Part shown: one piece after another, positions 8,440 to 16,023 of the stretch | How the letters are laid out: every line of letters begins with the position of its first letter | Position numbering within the stretch: the stretch's first letter is position 1 | From: Herbiconiux sp. L3-i23 | GTDB taxonomy: Bacteria; Actinomycetota; Actinomycetes; Actinomycetales; Microbacteriaceae | DNA length: 64,000 bases | NCBI RefSeq assembly: GCF_023734115.1 | Contig: NZ_AP025737.1 | Span: forward strand, 1,798,001-1,862,000 | Direction of reading: 5' to 3' | The notes under the pieces: model-generated | What the model saw: the letters and a program-made list of their open reading frames with translations, nothing else | Told to the model about the DNA's origin: nothing | Database searches by the model: none | Made by a program: the position numbers and the translations under genes

Positions 8440-9039
8440 ATGACCTCGTCCTCGCTCACCCTCGCCGCCGACGCGGCCCTCGTCGTCATCGACTTGCAAC
8501 GAGGTTTCGACGACTCGACGTTCTGGGGGCGACGCAACAACCCCGCCGCCGAAGGCAATGTGTCGCGCCTCGTGCGCGCTTGGGCCTCGACCGGCCGGCC
8601 GCTCGTCATCGTCCGCCACGAGTCGGCTAATCCGAATAGCCCGCTGTCACCCAGCGGGGCCGGGGGCGACCTCAAGCCCGAGGTCGCCGACGCGTCGGCC
8701 GACCTGCACATCACCAAGACGGTCAACTCGGCGTTCTACGGCACTCCCGATCTGCACGCCTGGCTCACGGAGCGGGGTATCGGTCAGGTGGTGCTCGCCG
8801 GCATCCAGACCAACATGTGCAACGAGACCACCGCGCGCATGGCCGGCAACCTCGGCCACGACGTCCTGTTCGTGCTCGACGCGATGCATACCTTCGACCT
8901 CGAAGGCCCCGACGGCTCGGTGATGAGCGCCGACGAGCTGACCCGCGCGACCGCGACCTCCCTCCACGGCGGCGGCTTCGCCCGAGTCGTCGCCACCGAC
9001 GACGTACTGCAGGCCGCCGGAGTTCCGGTCGTCGAGTAG
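8440..9039 (+). CDS. Isochorismatase-family cysteine hydrolase
   Basis: A 199-residue cytosolic hydrolase of the isochorismatase/nicotinamidase fold. The catalytic triad is visible: Asp18 in VVIDLQRGF, Lys93 in ITKTVNSAF and Cys127 in GIQTNMCNETTARMA, after the expected cis-peptide region. Substrate is not predictable; amide or ureido compounds are usual. ATG 8440 starts at the family's N-terminus; CAGAGT (8427-8432), 7 nt upstream, may be a -10 box. The last residues VVE and the TAG stop are encoded by the repeat element that begins at 9025. Confidence 0.92.
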   Translation: MTSSSLTLAADAALVVIDLQRGFDDSTFWGRRNNPAAEGNVSRLVRAWASTGRPLVIVRHESANPNSPLSPSGAGGDLKPEVADASADLHITKTVNSAFYGTPDLHAWLTERGIGQVVLAGIQTNMCNETTARMAGNLGHDVLFVLDAMHTFDLEGPDGSVMSADELTRATATSLHGGGFARVVATDDVLQAAGVPVVE

Positions 9040-9401
9040 CGACGAAGGAGCGTATCGAGACGGGTCGAGTAAGCGAAGCGCATCGAGACCACAGTGCACG
9101 CTCTCGATGCGCTCGTTCCTCGCTTACTCGAGCCGTCTCGGTGCGCTTCGCTTACTCGACGACCGGAATTGAGACTGGCGCCCTCCGTATCGCTTCGCTC
9201 AACGAGCGGGCTCTATCCCGGTCGTCGAGTAGCGACGAAGGAGCGTATCGAGACGGGTCGAGTAAGCGGAGCGCATCGAGAGCACCGCACACGCTCTCGA
9301 TGCGCTCGTTCCTCGCTTACTCGAGCCGTCGGTGCGCTTCGCTTACTCGACTACCGGGATGGGAGTCGTGTCCTTCGTATCGCTTCGCTCAACGAGCGGG
9401 G
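9025..9401. repeat. Family A palindromic repeat, two ~190-bp copies in tandem
   Basis: Two near-identical units start at 9025 and 9218. Each opens with CCGGTCGTCGAGTAGCGACG and continues with GAGCGTATCGAGACGGGTCG. Each has an inverted second half (TCTCGATGCGCTCGTTCCTC, then GCTTACTCGACGACCGG) and closes with CGTATCGCTTCGCTCAACGA. The stretch holds no gene; it separates the isochorismatase gene from the convergent DUF72 gene and could fold into large hairpins acting on both transcripts. Confidence 0.9.
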
Positions 9402-9409
9402 GCAGCCGC

Positions 9410-10249
9410 CTACTCCGCCGAGGTCGCGGTGAAGGGGGCGAGGCGGGTGCGCAGGGCGATCGCGTCGAACGGGGCGTGCACCTTCGCGTCGTTGTCGAAG
9501 TAGACGTACACGTCGCGGCCCGCCTCGAGGCGCGGCGCGAGCTGCTGCGCCCACGCATCCAGCTGAGGCTCGGAGTAGCCGCTCGTGTACAGCTCCTCCG
9601 CGCCGTGCAGCCGCACGTAGTCGAAGTCCGCGGTGCGCTCGTCGAGCAGCGGCCACCCGCCCGCGCCATCGGAGGCCACCAGTGCCACACCGTGGCGTCG
9701 CAGCACGGCGAGCGCCTCCTCGGACGCGAAGCTCTCGTGTCGCGGCTCGAACGCGTGGCGGATCCCGCGATCGACGTCGGCGCCGAAGACCGGATCGTGG
9801 GGCAGCTTCTCGTCGCGCCCCCGCGCGAGGTCCTTCGCCTCACCGACGGTGCGCGGCAACGCCGCAAGGAAGGCGTCGAGCACCTCCGCATCGAAGGTCT
9901 CCCGCGCCGGAACCTGCCAGAGGAACGGACCCAGCGACTCCCCGAGGCCGAGCACGCCGCTGCCGAAGAAGTTGCCGAGCGCGCTGTCGACGCCCCGCAT
10001 CCGACGCATGTGGGTGATAAACCGTCCGCCCTTGACGGCGAAGACGAACCCGGGCGTCGCCTGTTCGCGCCACGACGCGTAGCTCGACGGCCGCTGCAGC
10101 GAGTAGAACGAGCCGTTGATCTCGACCGAGTCGAAACGACTCGCCGAGTATTCGAGCTCGCGGCGCTGCACGAGCCCCTTCGGGTAGAAGCGTCCGCGCC
10201 ACGACGTGTACCTCCACCCGGAGATGCCGATGTACGCCCGACCCGTCAC
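9410..10249 (-). CDS. DUF72 domain-containing protein
   Basis: A 279-residue protein of the DUF72 (YecE) family, a TIM-barrel-like fold of unknown biochemical function. It starts with the signature YIGISGWRYTSWRGRFYPKG, followed by EINGSFYSLQRPSSYASW and FVFAVKGGRFITHMRRMRG, and near the C-terminus has DYVRLHGAEELYTSGYSE and DVYVYFDNDAKVHAP, the conserved acidic/His region. The start is GTG 10249, with TACCCT 8 nt upstream (10258-10263). It converges on the repeat block at 9025-9401. Confidence 0.93.
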   Translation of the reverse strand: MTGRAYIGISGWRYTSWRGRFYPKGLVQRRELEYSASRFDSVEINGSFYSLQRPSSYASWREQATPGFVFAVKGGRFITHMRRMRGVDSALGNFFGSGVLGLGESLGPFLWQVPARETFDAEVLDAFLAALPRTVGEAKDLARGRDEKLPHDPVFGADVDRGIRHAFEPRHESFASEEALAVLRRHGVALVASDGAGGWPLLDERTADFDYVRLHGAEELYTSGYSEPQLDAWAQQLAPRLEAGRDVYVYFDNDAKVHAPFDAIALRTRLAPFTATSAE

Positions 10250-10257
10250 GAGAGGCG

Positions 10258-10263
10258 AGGGTA
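10258..10263 (-). promoter_or_regulatory. -10 box for the leaderless DUF72 gene
   Basis: TACCCT, 8 nt before GTG 10249; no Shine-Dalgarno. Confidence 0.45.
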
Positions 10264-10274
10264 GCCGCCGGAAC

Positions 10275-10757
10275 TCAGCGCCAGGCGAGTTCGGTCAACT
10301 CCTGCCGGGTGAGCCCGAGGCGCGGATACTCTTCGCTGATCCGTCGCCGCACCCCCGCCGGCGCCGCCTCATCGCGTCGCACGATCAGCGTGCCCGCCTC
10401 CGCGACCATCGAACCCGGATTGCGAAGAGCGGCGACCGCGCCGTCGGATGTCACCGCGAAACTCCAGCCCGAGCGCGATGCGAGCAGCAGTGCGCCTCTC
10501 CCCCGCCAGCGGTAGTTGCCGTCTTCGCTGACCCGCGCCGGCGTGCTCGCCCGGATCGTCCGCGACCGGCCGCGCAACTCGAACTCGATGGTGAACCGGA
10601 TGCGCCCGTTCGCGGGCGGCTCGAAGACGAACTCGGCGCGGTCGACCCGCTGCGGGAAGGTGAAGTAGCCGTTCGTGGTCGCGACGAGGTGCCAGCGTCC
10701 GAGCATGTCGAAGATGGTGGCGCGGCCGCCGGTGGTGGTGGTGAGGTTGTCGGTCAT
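10275..10757 (-). CDS. Small lipocalin-like protein of unknown function
   Basis: 160 residues. I do not recognise the family with certainty. After a short Thr-rich start (MTDNLTTTTGG) the protein alternates beta-strand-like stretches: FDMLGRWHLVATTNGYFTFP, AEFVFEPPANGRIRFTIEFE, and SGWSFAVTSDGAVAALRNP. The order of Trp-containing strands resembles small beta-barrels or the DUF6314 type. No signal peptide and no catalytic motif are seen. ATG 10757 is preferred because the upstream in-frame residues are only low-complexity Arg/Gly; no strong ribosome site is visible. It ends 26 bases before the DUF72 gene on the same strand and may be co-transcribed with it. Confidence 0.65.
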   Translation of the reverse strand: MTDNLTTTTGGRATIFDMLGRWHLVATTNGYFTFPQRVDRAEFVFEPPANGRIRFTIEFELRGRSRTIRASTPARVSEDGNYRWRGRGALLLASRSGWSFAVTSDGAVAALRNPGSMVAEAGTLIVRRDEAAPAGVRRRISEEYPRLGLTRQELTELAWR

Positions 10758-10907
10758 GGTCCTCGCGAACTGCGTCGCCGCGCCCTGGCGCGCGGGAGTG
10801 AAGCGAGGGTACGCACCGCTCCTGCGACGTCGGCCGCGGGTGAGAGCCATTCAGTGGTGGATCAGTGAGGTTTCAGCGACACCGGGATGTCCACGGCGCG
10901 CGTCGAC

Positions 10908-11927
10908 TCACCGGTTGCGGCCGGTCCACTCGAGCAGGCGCTCGACCGGCCACGTGGTGACGATGCGGTCGACCGGTACTCCGTTCTTCTCCGCGCGGGC
11001 GGCGCCGTAGTCGAGGAACGCGAGCTGTCCCGGGGCGTGCGCGTCGGAGTCGATGCTGAACAGGCACCCCGCGTCGAGCGCGACCTGGATCAGCCGGTCG
11101 GGCGGATCCTGCCGCTCGGGGCGCGAGTTGATCTCGACCGCCACCCCGGCAGCGGCGCACGCGGCGAAGACCGCGTCGGCGTCGAACTCCGACTCGGGTC
11201 GAGTGCCCCTGCTGCCTTCCACGAGACGCCCCGTGCAGTGCCCGAGCACGTCGGTGTGCGGATCCGCGATGCCCCCGAGCATGCGCGTCGTCATCGTCTT
11301 CGCATCCGACCGGAGTTTCGAGTGCACACTCGCGACGACGACATCGAGCCGCCCGAGCATCTCGGGGGTCTGATCGAGCGTGCCGTCCTCGAGGATGTCG
11401 ACCTCGATCCCCGAAAGCAATCGCGCGCCGTCGGCGGAGGCGTTCAGCGTCTCGACCACGTCGAGCTCCTCGGTGAGCCGCTCCACGGTGAGGCCATTCG
11501 CGATCGTGAGATTGGGCGAGTGATCGGTGAGCGCCATGTACTCGCGGCCCAGCACGTGCCCGGCGGCGAGCATGACGTCGATCGGCACGGTGCCGTCGGA
11601 CCACTCGCTGTGCGTGTGCAGGTCTCCGCGGATCGCCTTCCGGATCTCGTCCCCGCCGTCGGCGAGCGGCGCCTGTCCGCGCTCGCGAAGGGCTTCGAGG
11701 TACTCGGGGACGGCGCCGTCGACGCTTTGCCGGACCACCTCGAAGGTGCGCCCGCCGATGCCCTTCATGCTCTTCAGACGACCGTCGCGGGTACGGGCCG
11801 CAAGGTCGTCGGCGTCGAGCCCTCCGATGGCGGCGGCGGCTTTGCGGAAGGCCTGCACCTTGAACACCGCGGCCCGTTCGCGCTCCAGCCAGAACGCGAT
11901 CTCATTCAGCGCGGCGATGGCATCCAT
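10908..11927 (-). CDS. PHP-domain protein (PolX-like C-terminal type)
   Basis: A 339-residue protein with an N-terminal helix-hairpin-helix segment like that of family X DNA polymerases (about 1-95; MKGIGGRTFEVVRQ) and a PHP metal-dependent phosphoesterase domain (about 100-335). PHP motifs seen: DLHTHSEWSDG, ALTDHS, a central GIEVDI, ASVHS, HTDVLGH and a terminal SIDSDAHAPGQL. It lacks a nucleotidyl-transferase domain, so it is probably a stand-alone phosphoesterase or exonuclease, as in other actinobacteria. ATG 11927 has CAGTAT 6 nt upstream (11934-11939), fitting a leaderless mRNA. Confidence 0.9.
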   Translation of the reverse strand: MDAIAALNEIAFWLERERAAVFKVQAFRKAAAAIGGLDADDLAARTRDGRLKSMKGIGGRTFEVVRQSVDGAVPEYLEALRERGQAPLADGGDEIRKAIRGDLHTHSEWSDGTVPIDVMLAAGHVLGREYMALTDHSPNLTIANGLTVERLTEELDVVETLNASADGARLLSGIEVDILEDGTLDQTPEMLGRLDVVVASVHSKLRSDAKTMTTRMLGGIADPHTDVLGHCTGRLVEGSRGTRPESEFDADAVFAACAAAGVAVEINSRPERQDPPDRLIQVALDAGCLFSIDSDAHAPGQLAFLDYGAARAEKNGVPVDRIVTTWPVERLLEWTGRNR

Positions 11928-11933
11928 GGGGCA

Positions 11934-11939
11934 ATACTG
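11934..11939 (-). promoter_or_regulatory. -10 box for leaderless PHP gene
   Basis: CAGTAT, 6 nt before ATG 11927. Confidence 0.4.
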
Positions 11940-11964
11940 CCCGTCGGGCCTGAGGATGTGCGGG

Positions 11965-12204
11965 TCAGGCCGGGCAGTGCACCCGGGTCGGCACGGTCGC
12001 GGTGCCGCGCTCGATGCGGTGCTCGGCCATCGCGGCGCCGCAGATCGGACACTTCGGGTCGGCCGGCGGCTGGTACGGCGCCTCGGTCTTCCCCCGCCCG
12101 ACGCCCACCTGGGCGGCGCCGGAGAAGCTGTAGGTGATGCGGTTCCAGCGATTCCAGAACCCCGGCAGCCCGGTGTACGGGTTGGTCACATCTGGTTTGC
12201 CCAC
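11965..12204 (-). CDS. Small zinc-ribbon-like hypothetical protein
   Basis: 79 residues. The middle has CPICGAAMAEHRIERG and the end VHCPA, so a Cys-x2-Cys pair and a late Cys could form part of a metal site, with the His as a fourth ligand. The N-terminus reads NPYTGLPGFWNRWNRITYS. Small proteins of this look are common next to housekeeping genes in actinobacteria, but I assign no function. GTG 12202-12204 is supported by TACACT 8 nt upstream (12213-12218). Confidence 0.75.
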   Translation of the reverse strand: MGKPDVTNPYTGLPGFWNRWNRITYSFSGAAQVGVGRGKTEAPYQPPADPKCPICGAAMAEHRIERGTATVPTRVHCPA

Positions 12205-12212
12205 GAATAGTT

Positions 12213-12218
12213 AGTGTA
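12213..12218 (-). promoter_or_regulatory. -10 box for leaderless small gene
   Basis: TACACT, 8 nt before GTG 12204. Confidence 0.45.
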
Positions 12219-12243
12219 CTCGGCAATCAGCGGACCGGGGCGG

Positions 12244-13251
12244 TCATTCTTCGGTTCGCGGCGTCAGGCCGGGCAGGAACTCCTCCGGCAGCTCCGCGAC
12301 GAGGATGAGGTTCAGGTCCTGCACCTTCCAGTCGAGCCCTATGCAGGCGGCCCGCGCCTCCTCGAGGGTCGACAGCGGCGGCACCTCGCCGTCGCGCGGC
12401 ACGACGAACGATTCGACGTGGAAGACGTGACCCTGATCCCGAACCCGCGAACGCGCGGCGGCCACCCAGCTGAGCGACGACAGCACCTCGTCGATCCGAC
12501 CGCCGACGGGGTGCGGTTCCGAGTCGTCGAAGGTCTTGGCCCAGGTGTCGATGAGCGCGGAGACGGCGGCGCGGACGTTCTTCACGCCGTCCCACGCGAT
12601 GCTCGCGGAGATCAGGATCGCGGCCGCCGCGTCGGCCCACCAGAGGCCGAGACCGATCCCGAGGATGCCGACGATCGCCGCGGCCGCCGTCTGCCAGTCG
12701 GCCTTGTTCATGTCCGCGTCGGCGTAGAGCACCTTGTCGTGCAGCGCCTCCGCACGCTTCAGCTTGGCGCGGCCGAGCAGAACCGGCGGCACGACGGTGA
12801 GCGAGAGGACGCCGATCATCAACCAGCCGAGCCAGATCGTCTGCCCGAACAGCTCGATGCCGCCGATCGCCGGATGCTCGGCGGTGATGAGCTTGATCGT
12901 CGAGTCGACGAGCAGGTATCCGCCCATCACGAGCAGAGACACCGCAGCGACCAGGTGGGCGATGCCGGTCGCGCGGTGGAAGCCGTAGGGGTGCTCCTCC
13001 GTCGGGCGTTTGCGGATGACGCGCGACGCGATGAGGAACGCGATGGGCGGAAGGAAGGAGAGGAGGTCCTCGATCCACGCCGCGCGCATCGCTTGCGAGC
13101 TGCCGAGCACGAGATAGACGAGCGTCACCGTGACGACGAGGAAGCCGATGGTCAGCCACTCGAGACGCGCGGCGTCGGCGAGGGCCTTCTTCTGCTCGGC
13201 GGGAAGCTCGGTGTGCCCGAACCGCACCGTGGCGTCGGCGGCGCGGCTCAC
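12244..13251 (-). CDS. Cation diffusion facilitator (CDF) family transporter
   Basis: A 335-residue membrane transporter of the CDF type, which exports divalent metal ions (Zn, Fe, Mn, Co) in exchange for protons. Six hydrophobic segments lie between about 30 and 220, including EWLTIGFLVVTVTLVYLV, RATGIAHLVAAVSLLVMGGY and the acidic HDKVLYADADMNKADWQ site in the fifth-helix region, followed by a soluble C-terminal domain with GHVFHVESFVVP. GTG 13251 overlaps the stop of the upstream lipoprotein gene (GTGA), so translation is coupled. The metal cannot be named. Confidence 0.9.
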   Translation of the reverse strand: MSRAADATVRFGHTELPAEQKKALADAARLEWLTIGFLVVTVTLVYLVLGSSQAMRAAWIEDLLSFLPPIAFLIASRVIRKRPTEEHPYGFHRATGIAHLVAAVSLLVMGGYLLVDSTIKLITAEHPAIGGIELFGQTIWLGWLMIGVLSLTVVPPVLLGRAKLKRAEALHDKVLYADADMNKADWQTAAAAIVGILGIGLGLWWADAAAAILISASIAWDGVKNVRAAVSALIDTWAKTFDDSEPHPVGGRIDEVLSSLSWVAAARSRVRDQGHVFHVESFVVPRDGEVPPLSTLEEARAACIGLDWKVQDLNLILVAELPEEFLPGLTPRTEE

Positions 13252-13733
13252 GGCGTCACGTCCTGGCTCAGCAGGAAACGGTCGAGGGCGAGCAGCAGCG
13301 CGTTCTCCCCCATCCGCGCGAGCACGACGTGCTTCTCGATGGCGCCGGTCTCGTCGCGGCTCTCGGCGTAGGGACGGGTCATGCCGGTGCGATCGAACCA
13401 CGGGGTGTCGTCGGTGAATCCGCCGAGCAGGATGTCGAGGTCGCCGCGTTCGAGGTCGGCGATCAGCTCCTGCTCGCTGCCCTCGACCCATTCGATGGTC
13501 GCGTCGTGGTCGGATGCGAAGTCGCGCAGCAGGTCGGGTTCGATACCGGAGGGCTCGTCGCCGTCGAGTCGGACCCAGTCACCGTTCTCGGTCACCCCGA
13601 CGAGCAACGTGCCACCCTCAGCCGAGGCGAGGGTCCCCTCCGGATCCATCGGGATCGAGCATCCGGCGAGCGCCGCGGTCAACGCGACCGTCAGTGCTGC
13701 TGCCGCCCACCGCGTGATGGTCCCCCTCATCAC
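13248..13733 (-). CDS. Lipoprotein with half-length solute-binding (SBP_bac_3-like) domain
   Basis: 161 residues with a lipoprotein signal peptide (lipobox LAGC, Cys25). The mature part resembles the first lobe of amino-acid-type binding proteins: GTLLVGVTENGDWVRL, GIEPDLLRDFASDHDATIEW, LERGDLDILLGGFTDDTPWFDRT. The normal second half of ~100 residues is missing; the protein ends GENALLLALDRFLLSQDVTP. A good ribosome site (GGGAGGT) precedes ATG 13733. The stop overlaps the CDF transporter start by 4 bases. Coupling to an exporter rather than an ABC importer suggests an accessory or sensing role at the outer membrane face; this is inference. Confidence 0.8.
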   Translation of the reverse strand: MMRGTITRWAAAALTVALTAALAGCSIPMDPEGTLASAEGGTLLVGVTENGDWVRLDGDEPSGIEPDLLRDFASDHDATIEWVEGSEQELIADLERGDLDILLGGFTDDTPWFDRTGMTRPYAESRDETGAIEKHVVLARMGENALLLALDRFLLSQDVTP

Positions 13734-13760
13734 CGACCTCCCGAGTTCATCCCTTCGAAC

Positions 13761-14267
13761 TCAAGCATCACTTCCCTGTGAGCGCACCGGGCGCAGCCTG
13801 AAGAGTCTGACGACGCGCCCCGAATCGCGCTCATATCCGCGATAGCCGGGCCACTGCTGCTCGATGCGCTGCCAGGTGGCCTCGCGTTCGATCGGGTCGA
13901 CGATCTGCTCGGCGCGGACCGCCAGCCGGCGTCGGCGCACCGTGATCTCGGCGGACGGGTCGGCGAGGAGGTTGTACGTCCATCCCGGATGGCGCCCGCG
14001 CGCGAAGTTCGTGCCGGCGACGATCGCGTTCCCGTCGCCGTCCGGGGTGTACATCAGCTCGATCGCCCGCGTCTCGCCCGTCCGCGCGCCGGTGCTGCGG
14101 AGCACCAGGGAGGGCACGAGCAGTCCGCTGACCTGCACCCGACCGCCGGTGAACCGCTGCAGTGCGCGCTCCACCGGTGGCAGCACTTTCGGCCCGACGG
14201 CACGGAAGGCTCGGGTTCGGGAGAGCGGCGCGATGATGCGGCGCACCGTCTGCTGGACGAGCGGCAT
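13761..14267 (-). CDS. Nitroreductase-family deazaflavin-dependent oxidoreductase
   Basis: 168 residues, matching the F420H2-dependent (Ddn-like) split-barrel family of actinobacteria. Typical segments: GLLVPSLVLRSTGARTGETRAIELMY, then AIVAGTNFARGRHPGWTYNLLADP and AEITVRRRRLAVRAEQI, which form the cofactor-binding barrel, and a terminal WPGYRGYERDSGR. Such enzymes reduce quinones, nitro compounds or other electrophiles with F420. The window holds no F420 synthesis genes. ATG 14267 has GAAGGAG upstream. Confidence 0.9.
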   Translation of the reverse strand: MPLVQQTVRRIIAPLSRTRAFRAVGPKVLPPVERALQRFTGGRVQVSGLLVPSLVLRSTGARTGETRAIELMYTPDGDGNAIVAGTNFARGRHPGWTYNLLADPSAEITVRRRRLAVRAEQIVDPIEREATWQRIEQQWPGYRGYERDSGRVVRLFRLRPVRSQGSDA

Positions 14268-14307
14268 GCCGCCATCATGCTCCTTCCGCCGCGCGGAGCG
14301 AAGCGTC

Positions 14308-14313
14308 TACCGT
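14308..14313 (+). promoter_or_regulatory. -10 box for leaderless hypothetical gene
   Basis: TACCGT, 6 nt before GTG 14320. Confidence 0.5.
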
Positions 14314-14319
14314 TGAGGG

Positions 14320-14586
14320 GTGGCGGATGAAATCGACGACCTGGAGCTGGCGATCCTCCGCGCGATCGTGCGGTGGGGGCTCGAACCCGGGCCGACCGGC
14401 AACCGGCACGAACTCGGGATGGCGGCTATTCAAAAGGTGCACGTGGAGCGCGGCGGCACCCCCGACGACTGGTACACGCTGAAACGACTCATGCCGCACG
14501 CGATGGAGACCCTGGTCCTCGGCGGCTACCTCGACGAGGACACCGCCACCGCCACCTCGCTCGGCCACCGGGCCCTCAACCGCTGA
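14320..14586 (+). CDS. Small hypothetical protein
   Basis: 88 residues, soluble, no recognised domain. It begins MADEIDDLELAILRAIVRWG and ends with ETLVLGGYLDEDTATATSLG, a helical layout that could be a winged-helix-like fold, but I assign no function. GTG 14320 is supported by TACCGT 6 nt upstream. A family A hairpin follows directly (14603-14654) and may terminate it. Confidence 0.7.
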   Translation: MADEIDDLELAILRAIVRWGLEPGPTGNRHELGMAAIQKVHVERGGTPDDWYTLKRLMPHAMETLVLGGYLDEDTATATSLGHRALNR

Positions 14587-14602
14587 CGGTTTCGCGGCCG
14601 CT

Positions 14603-14654
14603 CGTTGAGCGAAGCGATACGCGAGGCACCCCCTTCGTATCGCTGCGCTCAACG
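14603..14654. repeat. Short family A hairpin
   Basis: Arms CGTTGAGCGAAGCGATACG (14603-14621) and CGTATCGCTGCGCTCAACG (14636-14654), 18 of 19 paired, 14-nt loop. It is the same core as in 44915-44972. It follows the stop at 14586. Confidence 0.85.
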
Positions 14655-14679
14655 GGCGGACGGGTATCCGAGAGCCGTG

Positions 14680-14850
14680 TCGCACCGCGAAGGGCCTGGC
14701 GGCCCTCTTCAGCGACCAGAGCAACCATCTGGTCACCCCGGAGGCCGTCCACGGCCGTCGCGAAATGACGGAACCCGCAGACTCCATAAGGCGGGCGCAC
14801 CGAAGCCGTGTCCCATCGCGACGGGCCTGGCGACCCACCTCAGCGACCAG
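14680..14850. repeat. Family B palindromic repeat, degenerate copies
   Basis: Elements of family B in both directions: AAGGGCCTGGCGGCCCTCTTC with AGCGACCAGAG, then CCGGAGGCCGTCCACGGCCG with TCGCGAAATGACGG, then ATCGCGACGGGCCTGGCGAC with CAGCGACCAGAG. With the hairpin before it, this fills most of the gap 14587-14990; no gene is seen. The last ~140 bases before 14991 should carry the promoter of the protease gene. Confidence 0.75.
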
Positions 14851-14990
14851 AGCACCTGTCACCCGTTCGAGCGGGCCCTGTGTTGGGGGTCGCACCCCTA
14901 CCTGGGAATTCGCCATGCTCGGAGGACGGTAGATCGCCGCTCGATCCGCGCGGGGGCGCGGACGGCGACACCAAGGGGGCAACCACCACT

Positions 14991-15908
14991 ATGACCACGA
15001 TCCTCGATCAGGACACCGCGCCGGCGACGCCGCCGGTCGCCCACGAGACTCGCGCCGAGCGTAAGCAGCGCTCGCACAACGGGCCGAAGCACAGCCACAC
15101 CGCGCTCGTGCTCGGCCTCGGCTTCGCGCTGTGGCTGTTCGTCGGCTTCGTCACCATCCACCTGCTCCACAACACTGCGGCCGTGCCCGGTTGGATCATC
15201 ATCGGCGCCGCGCTGGTGCCGTCGACTGTCGTCTGGAGCATGGCCCACCGCCTGACTGCGTCCGACAGCCTGACCGGCGCGAAGCTCGTGCAGACCGTCC
15301 TCATCGGCGGCGCCCTGTCCTTCTCGCTCGGTGCCACCCTCGATCAGCTGGTGGAACTCATCCCGCAGCCCGACTCGGCCGCAATGGGCAACGGCGTCAT
15401 CGCCCTCGCTCTCGCCGGCTTCGTCGAAGAGTTCGCGAAGGGTGCGATCATCGTCGCGGTCGGCTGGAACGCCGTGAAGACCGCCCGTAACGGCCTCTTC
15501 ATCGGCGGCTCGGTCGGCGCCGGATTCGCGATCCTCGAGACCGTCTCATACATCATCCGCAACTACGCGGGCGACAGCCCCGTCTACGCCGCCGCCCAGG
15601 TCACCGCCGAGCGCGGACTGCTCGCGCCGTTCATGCACATCCTCTGGAGCGCCCTTCTCGGCGCGGCGATCTTCGCCGCGGCGAAGAACCGCCGCTTCGG
15701 CTTCTCGGCCGGCCTGCTCGGCACCTACGTGCTCGTCTCGGTGCTACACGGCAGCTTCGACGGCGGCGGTTCGCTCATCTCGATCGCCGTGGGCGACACC
15801 GCGATCGGCGGCGTTCTCACCGTCCCGATCATGCTGATCGTGACCGTCATCGGCTTTTTCACCTGGCGCCACGTCGCGAGGAAGAACCGTGCGGTGGTCA
15901 ACGCCTGA
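14991..15908 (+). CDS. PrsW-family intramembrane metalloprotease
   Basis: A 305-residue polytopic membrane protein. PrsW-type glutamic proteases cleave anti-sigma factors in the membrane. The family motifs are present: EExxK-like FVEEFAKG (about 145), FxxxE in FAILETVSY, and HxxxD in HGSFDGG (about 253), spread over some eight hydrophobic segments. A charged N-terminal tail (about 1-35) is cytosolic. ATG 14991 is the first Met before the conserved region; no strong ribosome site is visible. A strong terminator follows at 15926-15967. No sigma or anti-sigma gene is nearby. Confidence 0.88.
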   Translation: MTTILDQDTAPATPPVAHETRAERKQRSHNGPKHSHTALVLGLGFALWLFVGFVTIHLLHNTAAVPGWIIIGAALVPSTVVWSMAHRLTASDSLTGAKLVQTVLIGGALSFSLGATLDQLVELIPQPDSAAMGNGVIALALAGFVEEFAKGAIIVAVGWNAVKTARNGLFIGGSVGAGFAILETVSYIIRNYAGDSPVYAAAQVTAERGLLAPFMHILWSALLGAAIFAAAKNRRFGFSAGLLGTYVLVSVLHGSFDGGGSLISIAVGDTAIGGVLTVPIMLIVTVIGFFTWRHVARKNRAVVNA

Positions 15909-15925
15909 CGCCAGCTGCGTTTGAA

Positions 15926-15967
15926 CGAGAGGGGCACCCGGTCCACACGGACCGGGTGCCCCTCTCG
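15926..15967 (+). terminator. Strong hairpin terminator after the PrsW gene
   Basis: Perfect 19-bp stem (15926-15944 with 15949-15967; CGAGAGGGGCACCCGGTCC) and an ACAC loop, 17 bases after the stop, followed by TGTTGG. Very stable, without a long U-run, as is common in this GC-rich window. Confidence 0.85.
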
Positions 15968-16023
15968 TGTTGGTGCGCGAGCCCGCTCCGGGAGGACGCG
16001 TCGTTAGGACTCGCGCGCTATGC

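Noticed and set aside
9025-9401. Coding regions inside the repeat blocks
   Set aside because: Open frames here translate the palindromes (Arg/Ser/Leu repeats) in several frames equally; no start signal.
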